Shown piece by piece: positions 33,214 through 41,920 of a DNA stretch of 64,000 bases. The position numbers were made by a program, and so were the translations under genes. The notes beneath the pieces were generated by a model, which worked only from the letters and a program-made list of their open reading frames with translations, had not been told where the DNA came from and ran no database searches. Source of the DNA: Candidatus Obscuribacterales bacterium (GTDB taxonomy: Bacteria > Cyanobacteriota > Vampirovibrionia > Obscuribacterales > Obscuribacteraceae); contig JACKCM010000006.1 of NCBI GenBank assembly GCA_020634035.1, positions 558,001 to 622,000 of the forward strand. Direction: 5' to 3'. Each line of letters begins with the position of its first letter. Position 1 is the stretch's first letter.

Positions 33214-33672
33214 CTAGACGGTCAGTTCATCCTTGAGTCGGCGCAGTTCGCTGACAAAATCTTCCATCGATTGAAACTGCCGATAAACGGATGCAAAGCG
33301 GACATAAGCCACCTCGTCCAGTTTACTGAGCAATTTGAGAGCGAGTTCGCCTACCGTGCTTGCCGGAATCTCGCGCTTACCCAGGGTGGCCATCTCGTTC
33401 TCTACCGAATCGACCAGATCGTCTATCTCCTCGGCGGTGACATTGGTTTTGGCACAGGCTCTCGATATTCCTGCCCGGAGCTTCTCGCGAGAGTATGGCT
33501 CTCTGCCACCGGACCTTTTCATCACCAGAATCTGCATGACCTCCACCCTCTCGTAGGTGGTGAAGCGCTTACCACAAGACTCGCACTCTCTTCTGCGGCG
33601 CACGGCCTTCTCGCCGGTGACGCGAGACTCTAGAACACGACTATCTTTCATCTGGCAATAAGGACAGAACAT
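33214..33672 (-). CDS. nrdR: Transcriptional repressor NrdR
   Basis: Represses ribonucleotide reductase genes when dATP is high. The N-terminal zinc ribbon has four cysteines (MFCPYCQ at 3 and 6; ECESCGKRFTTYER at about 31 and 34), followed by the ATP-cone (residues 48-140; MKRSGGREPYSREKLRAGI). The 152-residue length is standard. The ATG lies 6 bases after a perfect TATAAT with no Shine-Dalgarno, indicating a leaderless message. No ribonucleotide reductase gene or NrdR box was noticed nearby. Confidence 0.96.
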   Translation of the reverse strand: MFCPYCQMKDSRVLESRVTGEKAVRRRRECESCGKRFTTYERVEVMQILVMKRSGGREPYSREKLRAGISRACAKTNVTAEEIDDLVDSVENEMATLGKREIPASTVGELALKLLSKLDEVAYVRFASVYRQFQSMEDFVSELRRLKDELTV

Positions 33673-33678
33673 AGCCTG

Positions 33679-33684
33679 ATTATA
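33679..33684 (-). promoter_or_regulatory. Consensus -10 box 6 bases before the nrdR ATG
   Basis: TATAAT on the minus strand, spacer CAGGCT, then ATG. Transcription would start at or next to the A of the start codon. There is no recognisable -35 box or Shine-Dalgarno. Confidence 0.6.
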
Positions 33685-33827
33685 GAACGCCTGAGGAAAT
33701 GCCGCAGCGGTTGTTCACGGCGCGTTAAGTTCAAATTCTGCGGTCAAGATGGCAAAATAGGAACAGGCAAGCATTAGATAACAGTCCGGCTGATGATTAA
33801 AATCTCTTCTTCAAATACGCGATAACC

Positions 33828-34532
33828 ATGCGGAAACGGCAACCCAACCTTTATGAAGTGCTAGGTCTCTCACCGAATGTCTCGGCCAAAGAGATCAAAG
33901 TCGCCTATCGTAAACTGGTAAAAGAATGCCATCCCGATATCGAGTACAAGAAGCAGGACGAAAAACAAAGAAGCCTGGCGCACCAGAGAATGCAATCTAT
34001 CAACGAAGCCTACGAGACGTTGATGGACAAGAACAAACGACTCGATTACGACTTCAAAATGGGAGTCGGTGCCGGAGCGAGCGCTCGAAGCCGAGGCGTG
34101 ACCGGCACCGGATTTCCCCGAACCGGCACCCGCTTCGAGTCAGATGCGGAACGAGAAAAATATCTCAAAAAAGTATTCATGCCCATAAGGCGCTCGGTGG
34201 TAAAAACCCTAAAAGAATACGGCGCCAGGCTTCAAGATCTCTCCCAGGACATCTACGACGAACTTCTAATCGAAGATTTCTCCGCCTATGTAGAGAAGTT
34301 GGAAGAGACGCTTCTGAAAGCCTCGAACAAATATACGGCAGAAGAATGTCCCGATTCGCTCGGTCCTGCGGTACAGTGGATGCGCCATTCCATCGCCCAG
34401 GCAGCAGACGGTCTCGATGAACTCAATCTTTTCCTGGTCAACTTCGATTATGACCATCTGTCTATGGCCGAGAATCTGTTCAAGATAGCGATTGAACATT
34501 CTAAAGTAGCGCTCAATTTAACCAAAGTCTGA
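33828..34532 (+). CDS. DnaJ-like J-domain protein
   Basis: 234 residues. The N-terminal J-domain is clear: NLYEVLGLSPNVSAKEIKVAYRKLVKECHPD with the HPD motif and INEAYETLMDKNKR LDYD helix IV. It lacks the Gly/Phe zinc-finger parts of DnaJ, so it is a type III co-chaperone. The C-terminal 110 residues are helical and unrecognised. It stands alone between nrdR and a convergent TPR gene, with only 3 bp between the stop codons. Confidence 0.85.
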   Translation: MRKRQPNLYEVLGLSPNVSAKEIKVAYRKLVKECHPDIEYKKQDEKQRSLAHQRMQSINEAYETLMDKNKRLDYDFKMGVGAGASARSRGVTGTGFPRTGTRFESDAEREKYLKKVFMPIRRSVVKTLKEYGARLQDLSQDIYDELLIEDFSAYVEKLEETLLKASNKYTAEECPDSLGPAVQWMRHSIAQAADGLDELNLFLVNFDYDHLSMAENLFKIAIEHSKVALNLTKV

Positions 34533-34535
34533 GGT

Positions 34536-35804
34536 CTAAGAAGACTTGCGATAAAGAGAGCGAATAAAAGTGAGCCTCGCCTGCAAAGCCAGACTCTCGT
34601 CCTCTCGCTTCTCTTTTTGAAGCAACTTTATGTAAGGCGTAAGCACCAGGGCTATATCGCAAAAGTTCTCGCCAACGGTCTCTTCATAGATTTCTATCGC
34701 CTGCTTAAACATCGCTTCGGCCTCTTCATTCTCTCCTCTGGCAAAAGCAAGTTCACCCAGAGCGCAGATTGCTTCTGCTCCTTCCGGATGCCTCTTGAGC
34801 TCGAAGTCTTCTCTGATACTCAGAGCCTTTTTCAATAACTCGCCGGCCTCGCTCAGCCTGCCCTGGGCAAGACGCAATTTACCTAAGGCTAAAAAGGAAC
34901 CACTTACTATGTAGTGCCGTTCAGAGAAGATCTCTTTGCGAATCTCATGCCCTCTTTCAATAAGGCTTTCAGCTTCTTCAAGAGAGCCTCTGTCAATCAA
35001 AAGAGTTCCCAGGGCGATCATATGATTAGCCAGCATATCGGTATCATATTCGGTGTTGTCGAATATGGTCTCTATCGCAGACCGATAGATAGCTTCGGCC
35101 TCGTCTACTAAGCCTCGAATCTCTTTTACCCGAGCCAGTCCGTATCGATCTTGAGAGAGCGATGCCAGGGTGCTGACCACCTCGAATTGAGCCGGCTCTT
35201 CCTCTTGCTCTTTCAACTCTTCCAGCAACCTGGTATTACCGGCAATGGTCTTGCTGTAAAAAGATTCGGCTTCTATAAAGCGTGAGAGATAGAGATAGGA
35301 AGTGGCAAGAAATCCGGTGATTAATCGGGTCAGATGATTGTCCCATCCAAAGGTGCCCTGGCTTTTGTCAAGCGACTCTTCAAGATTTTCGGTGGCCTCT
35401 TTGAAGCGAGAGAGCAAAAGTTGAGAGTTGGCCAGGTTAAGCAGATTGATCACCGCCAATGGTGTGTCATAGATTCCGAAAAGATTGACCAGGGGAAGCA
35501 CCGCTCTATCCACGGCAACGCCCAGAGAGGCAATTTTATACGCGAGCTTGAAGTCTCCCTCATAAAGCGCTCGCCCGGCTGCCTCGGAAAGGAAAAACGA
35601 AAGAGAGAACGGACCGAAAATCGCCCAGATAAATCCGAAGCAGAACACAAGAACCTGGGTGCAGAGGTCTCCGGTGACGAAAACCCGCGAAATAAGCGCA
35701 CCGGCAAGAAGCCAGGCAAGAAAGCCAAGACTTGCCCAGAACCCTATGCCGCTGCCCGGGCTCTGCACTCTTCTTCTGGTCGGATATTTTTCGTTAGTTT
35801 GCAT
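34536..35804 (-). CDS. Membrane-anchored tetratricopeptide repeat protein
   Basis: 422 residues. Two membrane helices near the N-terminus (about residues 20-45 and 48-72) are followed by TPR-like helix pairs: residues 120-190, 205-260 and four clear repeats between 230 and 400 with the pattern A-x-x-x-G-x-L-x-x-x-x-G-x-x-x-E-A (for instance LGKLRLAQGRLSEAGELLKKAL and LGELAFARGENEEAEAMFKQAI). Such proteins act as assembly scaffolds. No specific partner is suggested by its neighbours. Confidence 0.82.
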   Translation of the reverse strand: MQTNEKYPTRRRVQSPGSGIGFWASLGFLAWLLAGALISRVFVTGDLCTQVLVFCFGFIWAIFGPFSLSFFLSEAAGRALYEGDFKLAYKIASLGVAVDRAVLPLVNLFGIYDTPLAVINLLNLANSQLLLSRFKEATENLEESLDKSQGTFGWDNHLTRLITGFLATSYLYLSRFIEAESFYSKTIAGNTRLLEELKEQEEEPAQFEVVSTLASLSQDRYGLARVKEIRGLVDEAEAIYRSAIETIFDNTEYDTDMLANHMIALGTLLIDRGSLEEAESLIERGHEIRKEIFSERHYIVSGSFLALGKLRLAQGRLSEAGELLKKALSIREDFELKRHPEGAEAICALGELAFARGENEEAEAMFKQAIEIYEETVGENFCDIALVLTPYIKLLQKEKREDESLALQARLTFIRSLYRKSS

Positions 35805-35902
35805 AATCGAAGCAGCAATCGAAAGCCGACGGAAATTGACCCCACTTAAGATCTTTATTCCCAGTTCAGGGCTTCAAATTACGACTGTAATTAGCCTTAG
35901 CT

Positions 35903-37282
35903 TTAGACTAAAGCTTTACCGGCTCTGACAGAGCCGGACGACTCTCTATCGAAGGTGCTGCCCACGGCTGTTCCAAAAAGATCGTAAGGCTTGGCTTCGT
36001 CGATGCGAACCCGGACAATTTCGCCCATGTCCACAAAGGAATCATCGGCATCTTCCACATAGACCTGGTTGTCTATGTCCGGTGCATCCCACTGACTGCG
36101 ACCTATATAGATGCCTTTCTTCTCGTCGAAACTCTCAATCAGAACATCTATCTCTTTGCCGACCATGGCTTGATTGAGTTCGCTCGAGATACCGTGCTGC
36201 AACTTCATCACTTCTGCCCGTCTGCGATTCTTCTCTTTCTGGGAGACCTGACCAGGCATGTTGCCGCTGGGCACTTCAGTCTGTTTGGAATAGCCGAAGA
36301 CCCCGAGGCGGTCGAAACGAGATGTTTCGATGAAGCGCATCAGATGCTGGAAATTCTCCTCGGTCTCTCCCGGGAAACCAACAATGAATGTAGAGCGGAT
36401 TTTCACATCCGGAATGGTTTTGCGAATTCTCTCCACCACGCTCTCCGGTTTGAGCGGTCGGGCCATCGCTTTGAGAATAGCAGGATCGCTGTGCTGGAGC
36501 GGAATGTCGATATATTTGACGACCTTATTCAAGTCGCGTATCGCCTCGAGAATCTCTACGGTGGCTTCAGTAGGATAGGCGTACATTACCCGAATCCACT
36601 CGAGACCCTCGATTTCGTTCAGAGAAGCGAGCAGTTCAGGCAGCGCCAGTCGGTTGTAGAGATCGAGACCATAATAGGTCGAGTCTTGAGAGACCAGGAT
36701 GATCTCGCGCACTCCAGCCTTGACGAGAATGCGCGCCTCTTTTGTAAGAGATTCAATCGAACGGGATCTGAACTTGCCTCTCAGCATCGGGATTATACAG
36801 AAGCTGCAGGCATGATCGCAGCCTTCGGCAATCTTCAAATAAGCGCTGGCACCGACTCCGGTCATCATCCTGGGCAGGACTTCGTCGGAATAATCGTTGG
36901 GTATCTCCGAAACTTCCATCACCCGGAGTTTGGAATCTCTCGATATAGCCTGGATAACATCGACAATTTTGTGAATATCACCGGTACCCACCAGGGCTCT
37001 GGCTTCGGGAATCTCTTCTAAAAGCTCTTCTTTGAAATGCTGAGCCAGACAGCCGGCGATAATCAGCTCTTTGCCCTGATCGGCAAGTTCTACCAGAGTC
37101 CGCACCGACTCTTTTCGGGCATCGCCGATGAAAGAGCAGGTGTTGACCAGGCACATATCCGCCTCGTCGTTATCGAAGGTCACGTCGATACCGGACTCCT
37201 TCAAGAGTCCGAGCATGACTTCGGTATCTGTGGTGTTCTTGGGACAGCCCAGAGAGACGACGCCAAGTTTCGGATTACGCAT
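35903..37282 (-). CDS. rimO: Ribosomal protein S12 methylthiotransferase
   Basis: Radical SAM enzyme that adds a methylthio group to an aspartate of ribosomal protein S12. The N-terminal MTTase domain has LGCPKNTTDTE and NTCSFIGDARKES with three cysteines for the first cluster; the radical SAM cluster motif is GCDHACSFCIIP (C-x3-C-x2-C), followed by the TIM-barrel (PRMMTG, IPLQHSDPAILKAMAR, FIVGFPGETEE). The C-terminal TRAM domain spans about residues 375-445. The length (459) and the S-L-G-C-P-K-N signature favour RimO over MiaB. Confidence 0.95.
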   Translation of the reverse strand: MRNPKLGVVSLGCPKNTTDTEVMLGLLKESGIDVTFDNDEADMCLVNTCSFIGDARKESVRTLVELADQGKELIIAGCLAQHFKEELLEEIPEARALVGTGDIHKIVDVIQAISRDSKLRVMEVSEIPNDYSDEVLPRMMTGVGASAYLKIAEGCDHACSFCIIPMLRGKFRSRSIESLTKEARILVKAGVREIILVSQDSTYYGLDLYNRLALPELLASLNEIEGLEWIRVMYAYPTEATVEILEAIRDLNKVVKYIDIPLQHSDPAILKAMARPLKPESVVERIRKTIPDVKIRSTFIVGFPGETEENFQHLMRFIETSRFDRLGVFGYSKQTEVPSGNMPGQVSQKEKNRRRAEVMKLQHGISSELNQAMVGKEIDVLIESFDEKKGIYIGRSQWDAPDIDNQVYVEDADDSFVDMGEIVRVRIDEAKPYDLFGTAVGSTFDRESSGSVRAGKALV

Positions 37283-37353
37283 AGCTCAAGCTCCGTTATT
37301 GAAAGATCTTGCCGGGAGATTAAGCCGCGTTAACCGTGGATGGTGCCCACGAC

Positions 37354-38454
37354 CTACTCGCTGTCAAGACGTCCTTCAGTATAACGGTAAGGTACGCCAA
37401 TTGATCTGGATCCACCCAGGGACTCCCCTGGAATGTAACGAGATGGAGACGCATTTAGGTTGCGATACTGGGTCGGCTTCGGCTTGCTGGGGGTCTTCAC
37501 GACCTTTTTCGGCACGACAGGCTTAGGAGCGCTGACGGTCCTGGGAGCCGGTTTTGCTTCACCTTCAACCCGGTCGGCAGTGTCGGAAGCACCGGCACCA
37601 TCGCCGGAAGCTTCTCCAGATCCGGTCTGGAAGGTTCGGTCGGTACGAACGCCGTTCTGGCCGAAAGTCTCATGCTTGCCCTGGAAAGAGACGTTCAAGC
37701 TGCCGCCGTTGCCGGCTCGTACTTTGAGACCCTGGGCGTCTTGAAAGACTCTCTGGTCACCGGCTTCGAGGAAACCGGTAAAGAGGGAGTTGCCGCTATC
37801 CAGGGATTTGACTTCGACCCAGACATGGCGGCTGGCGTTAAGAGTGATGCTGGTGTCGCCGGTGGCTGCCTTCTTTTCGCCTGCTCCCGTAGAATCGCCC
37901 TTGCCGTCCTCTTTGCTGGAAGAGTCGGCAACACTGGCCGGAGAATATCGAGAAGTCGTCTGCTCCAGAGCGACAATAGAAGGATCGCGCTGGGACTTAT
38001 ATTGCATCTGCTGATAGTAGAAAAGATAGCTGATCAGACCGACGATTATCACGATAAGAAAAGCCGGGTAGAAAACCAGCTTGGCGAAACTGGGCTTGGG
38101 AGGTGCCAGTTTAGCTTTAGTTAAACTGGTCTGGACGATGGGTGCCTGCTGAACAGCCACGCCTTTGCTGCGAAAACCGCCGAAGTGACTCTTTTCGCTG
38201 CGATCTTCATAATCGTCGAAAGCCTGCCTGTATTCTGCCACCAGATTCTGGCCGTTCAATCCGACACATTCGGCATAACGCTTGATAAAACCGGAAACAT
38301 AGACAGGCTCAGGAAGCTGGTCAATATCACCACTTTCGATCGCTTCCAGATTTGCTGTGGAAATTTTGGTCTTGTCGTAAATCTGGCCAAGAGAGAGACC
38401 ACGGCTCTCCCGTGCGGCTTTCAATTTCTGACCAATCTGTTCGAAAACGCTCAC
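37354..38454 (-). CDS. RodZ-like membrane protein with cytoplasmic HTH
   Basis: Resembles the cytoskeletal protein RodZ. Residues 1-70 are the HTH_25 domain (GQKLKAARESRGLSLGQIYDKTKIS, IESGDIDQLPEPVYVSGFIKRYAE); one membrane helix lies at about residues 128-148 (FYPAFLIVIIVGLISYLFYY). A Ser/Gly-rich linker leads to a beta-rich periplasmic domain (about 205-275; HVWVEVKSLDSGNSLFTGFLEAGD), like DUF4115, and a Pro/Lys-rich tail. Start GTG with an upstream AAGG. It lies between rimO and a pseudouridine synthase gene, the latter only 6 bp from its start. Confidence 0.82.
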   Translation of the reverse strand: MSVFEQIGQKLKAARESRGLSLGQIYDKTKISTANLEAIESGDIDQLPEPVYVSGFIKRYAECVGLNGQNLVAEYRQAFDDYEDRSEKSHFGGFRSKGVAVQQAPIVQTSLTKAKLAPPKPSFAKLVFYPAFLIVIIVGLISYLFYYQQMQYKSQRDPSIVALEQTTSRYSPASVADSSSKEDGKGDSTGAGEKKAATGDTSITLNASRHVWVEVKSLDSGNSLFTGFLEAGDQRVFQDAQGLKVRAGNGGSLNVSFQGKHETFGQNGVRTDRTFQTGSGEASGDGAGASDTADRVEGEAKPAPRTVSAPKPVVPKKVVKTPSKPKPTQYRNLNASPSRYIPGESLGGSRSIGVPYRYTEGRLDSE

Positions 38455-38460
38455 CTACAC

Positions 38461-39171
38461 CTACCTTCGGACCCCACAGAGTTTTTCAATTTCTTCTCTA
38501 GACAATAGACGCCATTCACCGGGAGCCAACGGCTTTAATTGTAACCTACCAATGGCAACTCTGACCAAACGATTCACAGGATATCCAAGTTGCGCACACA
38601 TTCTTCTTATTTGACGATTCTTTCCTTCCCTTATCGATATCTCAAAGATGGTCTTTTCGTTCTCTCTGGTAATCAACTTCAATCGTGCCGGCAGCGTCCT
38701 GGCGCCTGACAACTCCACACCTTCGACCAGGGTTTCAAGATCTCTGTCCCGGACATTACCCTTGACGGTGACTTTATAGGTTTTCCAGATATGGGTAGAA
38801 GGATGCGCCAGCTTCTGGGCAAGATCCCCATCATTGGTCAGAATAAGCAGTCCTTCCGAGTTCCGGTCGAGGCGACCCACCGGCTTAAGATGCTTGAGAT
38901 GTCCGGGCAGAATATCGAGAATCGCCCTCCTGCCGCCCGGATCGTCGCAGGTGGTGATCACATCCTTGGGCTTGTGCAGGATCATGTACTGCAAATTTTT
39001 AGAGGCGAGCGGCCTTCCGTCCACCAGAATGACATCGAGATCGAGATCGACGGAGAGACTGAAATCCTTTACCGTCGCTCCGTTAACACAGACCCTGCCC
39101 TCTTCTATCAACTGATCTGCTTTACGCCGGGAGCAGTGTCCGGTCAAAGCGAGCGCTCTATTTATTCGCAT
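38461..39171 (-). CDS. rluB: Pseudouridine synthase, RluB/RsuA family
   Basis: Isomerises a uridine in ribosomal RNA. Residues 1-55 form the S4 RNA-binding domain (INRALALTGHCSRRKADQLIEEGRV). The catalytic domain has the aspartate motif GRLDRNSEGLLILTNDGDLA (Asp at about residue 102), the KTYKV strand and the family end REGKNRQIRRMCAQLGYPVNRLVRVAIG. RluB (23S rRNA) is the best guess, but RluE/F/RsuA are hard to exclude from sequence alone. The ATG lies 6 bases after a TAAAAT box and lacks a good Shine-Dalgarno. Confidence 0.9.
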   Translation of the reverse strand: MRINRALALTGHCSRRKADQLIEEGRVCVNGATVKDFSLSVDLDLDVILVDGRPLASKNLQYMILHKPKDVITTCDDPGGRRAILDILPGHLKHLKPVGRLDRNSEGLLILTNDGDLAQKLAHPSTHIWKTYKVTVKGNVRDRDLETLVEGVELSGARTLPARLKLITRENEKTIFEISIREGKNRQIRRMCAQLGYPVNRLVRVAIGRLQLKPLAPGEWRLLSREEIEKLCGVRR

Positions 39172-39177
39172 AGTCCT

Positions 39178-39183
39178 ATTTTA
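39178..39183 (-). promoter_or_regulatory. -10 box 6 bases before the RluB-type gene
   Basis: TAAAAT, spacer AGGACT, ATG on the minus strand. The AGGA in the spacer is too close to the ATG for a normal Shine-Dalgarno. The arrangement matches that before nrdR. Confidence 0.45.
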
Positions 39184-39265
39184 GAAGATCAGCCCGGAGA
39201 ATGGAAGATAGAAGCTGGCCTGTACAAAGAATACGATTGCACACTACCAGTAGTACCATAAGCGT

Positions 39266-41026
39266 TTAGAGCTTTTTACCGGAGCGATAGTCCTCACTGT
39301 CATAGTGAAAAATGATATCAGGGAAAGCAGCACTCAAGCGCAATTTGGTCGCAAGAGAGAAGTTCATCGCCCTCAAATTGATCTCGCCCAGCCCGGGACA
39401 ATCTTCAAGAAAGTGCTGCACACCTTGTTCTGTAAGCTTATTTGCAGCCAGATTGATACTGCGCAAATTGAGCTTCTTTAGTCCGGCCAGATCAGAATCG
39501 ACCAGTTGTGTCTGAGCAAGATCGAGCTCATAGAAGATTCTGTCTCTGGGAAGAGAGCGCAATCCATTAACCGTTATCTCAGACATCCTCAGGGACAGGC
39601 GGTTCAACCGGGGAAATTTGGATAGCGTCGGGATGCACTGGTCATCTATCTTTTGGCAATATTCAAGAAACAAGCGCTTGAGATTAGGCATTACCGCAAG
39701 AGCCTCCAGTCCTCTCTTGTCGAAGCCGATGCAATCTACAAATCGGAGCCGCTGGAGACTTGATATCGAGGCTATTCCCGAAAGAATATCCGGGGAGAGA
39801 TTGCCGACATCCTCGAGAGAGATCTGCTCTAATGGCACTGCCTTCAAATAAGCCAACATTGCCGGCTTGATTTTCACGGACTTGATACCTATCTCTTTCA
39901 AATGCGGCTTCTTGGCCAGAATCGCAAAGGTATCAGAATCAGCCCCTTCGGAAACAGTCCACACTCCTGCACCCTCATCCCTCAGGAAATCCGAGGCGGT
40001 CCGCCTCTTTTTTTCGGATCCCGCCAGGACCTTGTCGACTCGCATTGACGGCTTATGAGAATCCATCGCAAGCGGCAGATGAAAAATCACATAGCCTCCC
40101 GCGAAAAGAATCACCACCCCTGCCAACAATAGCGGAAATTTAGATCCGGAGGGCGCTTTCGGCGAAGAAGAAGCCTGATTCAAATCAGGAAGCGCTTCTT
40201 CTTCGACATAAAGACCACGCAGATCCTTCAAGAGTTCGTTAACGGAAGCGTATCGCTTCTCTGGTTCGATGGCGAGACAGCGAGCTAGAATTCGATCGAG
40301 TTCCTCGTTCGAGGCAGCACCGGTGGTGGAGAGAAGTGGAGCCGGCTGGCTGGTTTTAAGGGCTATGGTTTCGATGACGGAGTCGGCTTGTATAGGCACC
40401 TGACCGCTCAAGGTTTTAAACATGAGCACACCCAGCGAGTAGATATCGCTACGACAATCGACGATCTTGTCTGGGTCTCGCCCCCGGGCTTGCTCCGGAC
40501 TCATATAAAAAGGACTGCCGACCAGCGCTCCGGTGGATGTGACCGCAAGTGAGCCCTCGTTTTCTACAAATTTTGCGATACCGAAATCCAGGAGCTTTAT
40601 TTGATCTTGTCCGAGCACCATGACATTGTCGGGCTTCAAATCTCGATGCAAGACACCTTCACCATGGGCATGGGCAAGGGTCTCTGCCGTGGCTATAAAA
40701 AGAGGCAGGGCTTCTTCTAGTGAAAGCGGTCCCTTCTCTTGTATGAGGGTCGCAAGACTGTTTCCGTCCACATATTCGAGCACCATATACGGCATCTCAC
40801 CATCGACCACGCCAAAATCCAGAATCTTGACGATACCGGGGTGATTGAGTCGTGAAGCGGTTTTTGCCTCCTGCTGAAATCGAGCCAGGGTTTGTTCCGG
40901 TGCCTGCTTGCTGCGCAGTACTTTCACAGCCACATCTATCTGCAAAGTCAGATCTCTGGCTTTATAGACCGCTCCCATACCGCCTTCCCCGAGTTTACAG
41001 TCGATTTGATATCTGTCAGGAAGCAA
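39266..41026 (-). CDS. Ser/Thr protein kinase fused to leucine-rich repeats
   Basis: Hanks-type kinase of 586 residues. Kinase domain (6-270): glycine loop LGEGGMGAVYKA, catalytic Lys in VAVKVLR, HRDLKPDN, DFGIAKF and the APE-equivalent SPEQARG, so it should be active. A membrane helix (about 300-322) separates it from an outer domain of leucine-rich repeats of about 24 residues (370-560; LQRLRFVDCIGFDKRGLEALAVMPNLKRLFLEYC in part). The topology suggests a receptor whose LRRs sense outside the membrane. Start is a TTG directly after an in-frame stop. It is transcribed divergently from the carbonic anhydrase gene and shares the phased repeats at 41060-41097. Confidence 0.88.
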   Translation of the reverse strand: MLPDRYQIDCKLGEGGMGAVYKARDLTLQIDVAVKVLRSKQAPEQTLARFQQEAKTASRLNHPGIVKILDFGVVDGEMPYMVLEYVDGNSLATLIQEKGPLSLEEALPLFIATAETLAHAHGEGVLHRDLKPDNVMVLGQDQIKLLDFGIAKFVENEGSLAVTSTGALVGSPFYMSPEQARGRDPDKIVDCRSDIYSLGVLMFKTLSGQVPIQADSVIETIALKTSQPAPLLSTTGAASNEELDRILARCLAIEPEKRYASVNELLKDLRGLYVEEEALPDLNQASSSPKAPSGSKFPLLLAGVVILFAGGYVIFHLPLAMDSHKPSMRVDKVLAGSEKKRRTASDFLRDEGAGVWTVSEGADSDTFAILAKKPHLKEIGIKSVKIKPAMLAYLKAVPLEQISLEDVGNLSPDILSGIASISSLQRLRFVDCIGFDKRGLEALAVMPNLKRLFLEYCQKIDDQCIPTLSKFPRLNRLSLRMSEITVNGLRSLPRDRIFYELDLAQTQLVDSDLAGLKKLNLRSINLAANKLTEQGVQHFLEDCPGLGEINLRAMNFSLATKLRLSAAFPDIIFHYDSEDYRSGKKL

Positions 41027-41059
41027 AAGGATTCACCCGGGCTAAAAATATCAATTTAT

Positions 41060-41097
41060 TTTAGCGACTTTTATCGACCTTTAGCGATGTTTAGCGA
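41060..41097. promoter_or_regulatory. Four octamers in exact 10-bp phase (TTTAGCGA)
   Basis: TTTAGCGA occurs at 41060, 41080 and 41090, and TTTATCGA at 41070, each followed by two variable bases, so all lie on one face of the helix. The array ends where the -35 box of the carbonic anhydrase promoter should be. OmpR/PhoB-type regulators typically bind such 10-11 bp direct repeats next to or over a missing -35 box. Confidence 0.65.
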
Positions 41098-41117
41098 CGT
41101 CATCTCCCTCTTCCTAC

Positions 41118-41123
41118 TATAAT
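41118..41123 (+). promoter_or_regulatory. Consensus -10 box of the carbonic anhydrase gene
   Basis: TATAAT, 33 bases before the TTG start. The -35 position (CGACGT, 41095-41100) is non-consensus and touches the phased octamers, which fits activator-dependent transcription. Confidence 0.65.
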
Positions 41124-41156
41124 CTTTCAAATCATCTTAAAAGAAGGCGGACAAAA

Positions 41157-41843
41157 TTGAAAAAATCATCCTTGCTAATGGCTTCCCTCTTGCTTGTCAC
41201 CGGACTGAATCAGACCACGGCAGAGGCGGCATCGGAAAAATCGACCGCACCAAGCCCCGCCGAAGCACTCACCGAATTGAAGCGCGGCAACGGCAGATAT
41301 CTCGAAGGTGTCAGCAAACACCCCCGCATAGACCCGGCAAGAAGGCTGAAAACAGCCAAGAAAGGGCAGAAGCCCATCGCCAGCATCCTGAGCTGTGCCG
41401 ATGCCAGGGTGCCGGTAGAGATGATCTTTGACAAAGGTTTCGGAGACCTGTTTGTGGTGCGGGTGGCCGGCAACGTCTGCGACACGGCTGAACTGGCTTC
41501 TCTAGAATTTGGCTCTCTTTATCTGAACACTCCCTTGATAGTGGTGCTGGGTCACTCGAAGTGCGGCGCAGTCCAGGCTGCAGTGGATGAGACAGAACTG
41601 AAAGGCTCCCTGCCTCTTCTGATCAAAGAGATAAGCCCGGCGGTGAAAGCAGCTCGCAAAGCCGCTCCGGAGGCAAAAGGAGAGGACCTGACTAATAAAG
41701 CGATCGAAGAGAATGTCAGGCTTTCTATAGACCACATCATGAAAAGTCCCGGCATCGCCAGGGCGGTCAAAGAGAAAAAGCTCCTGGTCAAAGGTGCGGT
41801 CAGAGATTTGAAAAGCGGCAAGGTACGCTGGCTCGAAGACTGA
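41157..41843 (+). CDS. Exported beta-class carbonic anhydrase
   Basis: Interconverts CO2 and bicarbonate. After a signal peptide (residues 1-24, ending T-A-E-A-A) comes the beta-carbonic anhydrase fold with zinc ligands Cys80, His133 and Cys136 (SCADAR, GHSKCGA) and the Asp82-Arg84 dyad. The 228-residue length is normal with the signal included. An exported beta enzyme is less usual than the cytoplasmic form and would act in the periplasm. The start is a TTG with an AAGGCGG ribosome-binding site. A perfect terminator follows the gene. Probably controlled through the phased octamers upstream. Confidence 0.92.
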   Translation: MKKSSLLMASLLLVTGLNQTTAEAASEKSTAPSPAEALTELKRGNGRYLEGVSKHPRIDPARRLKTAKKGQKPIASILSCADARVPVEMIFDKGFGDLFVVRVAGNVCDTAELASLEFGSLYLNTPLIVVLGHSKCGAVQAAVDETELKGSLPLLIKEISPAVKAARKAAPEAKGEDLTNKAIEENVRLSIDHIMKSPGIARAVKEKKLLVKGAVRDLKSGKVRWLED

Positions 41844-41865
41844 GCTAAAAACAATCGGATACTTA

Positions 41866-41908
41866 AAGGCAGGCTCTAAAAAATCTAGAGCCTGCCTTAT
41901 TTTTGATT
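41866..41908 (+). terminator. Strong terminator after the carbonic anhydrase gene
   Basis: A perfect 13-bp stem (AAGGCAGGCTCTA, 41866-41878, with 41886-41898), 7-base loop, then A and TTTTT. It lies between convergent genes and may also stop the YtxH gene from the other side. Confidence 0.9.
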
Positions 41909-41920
41909 ACTTATTAGTGC

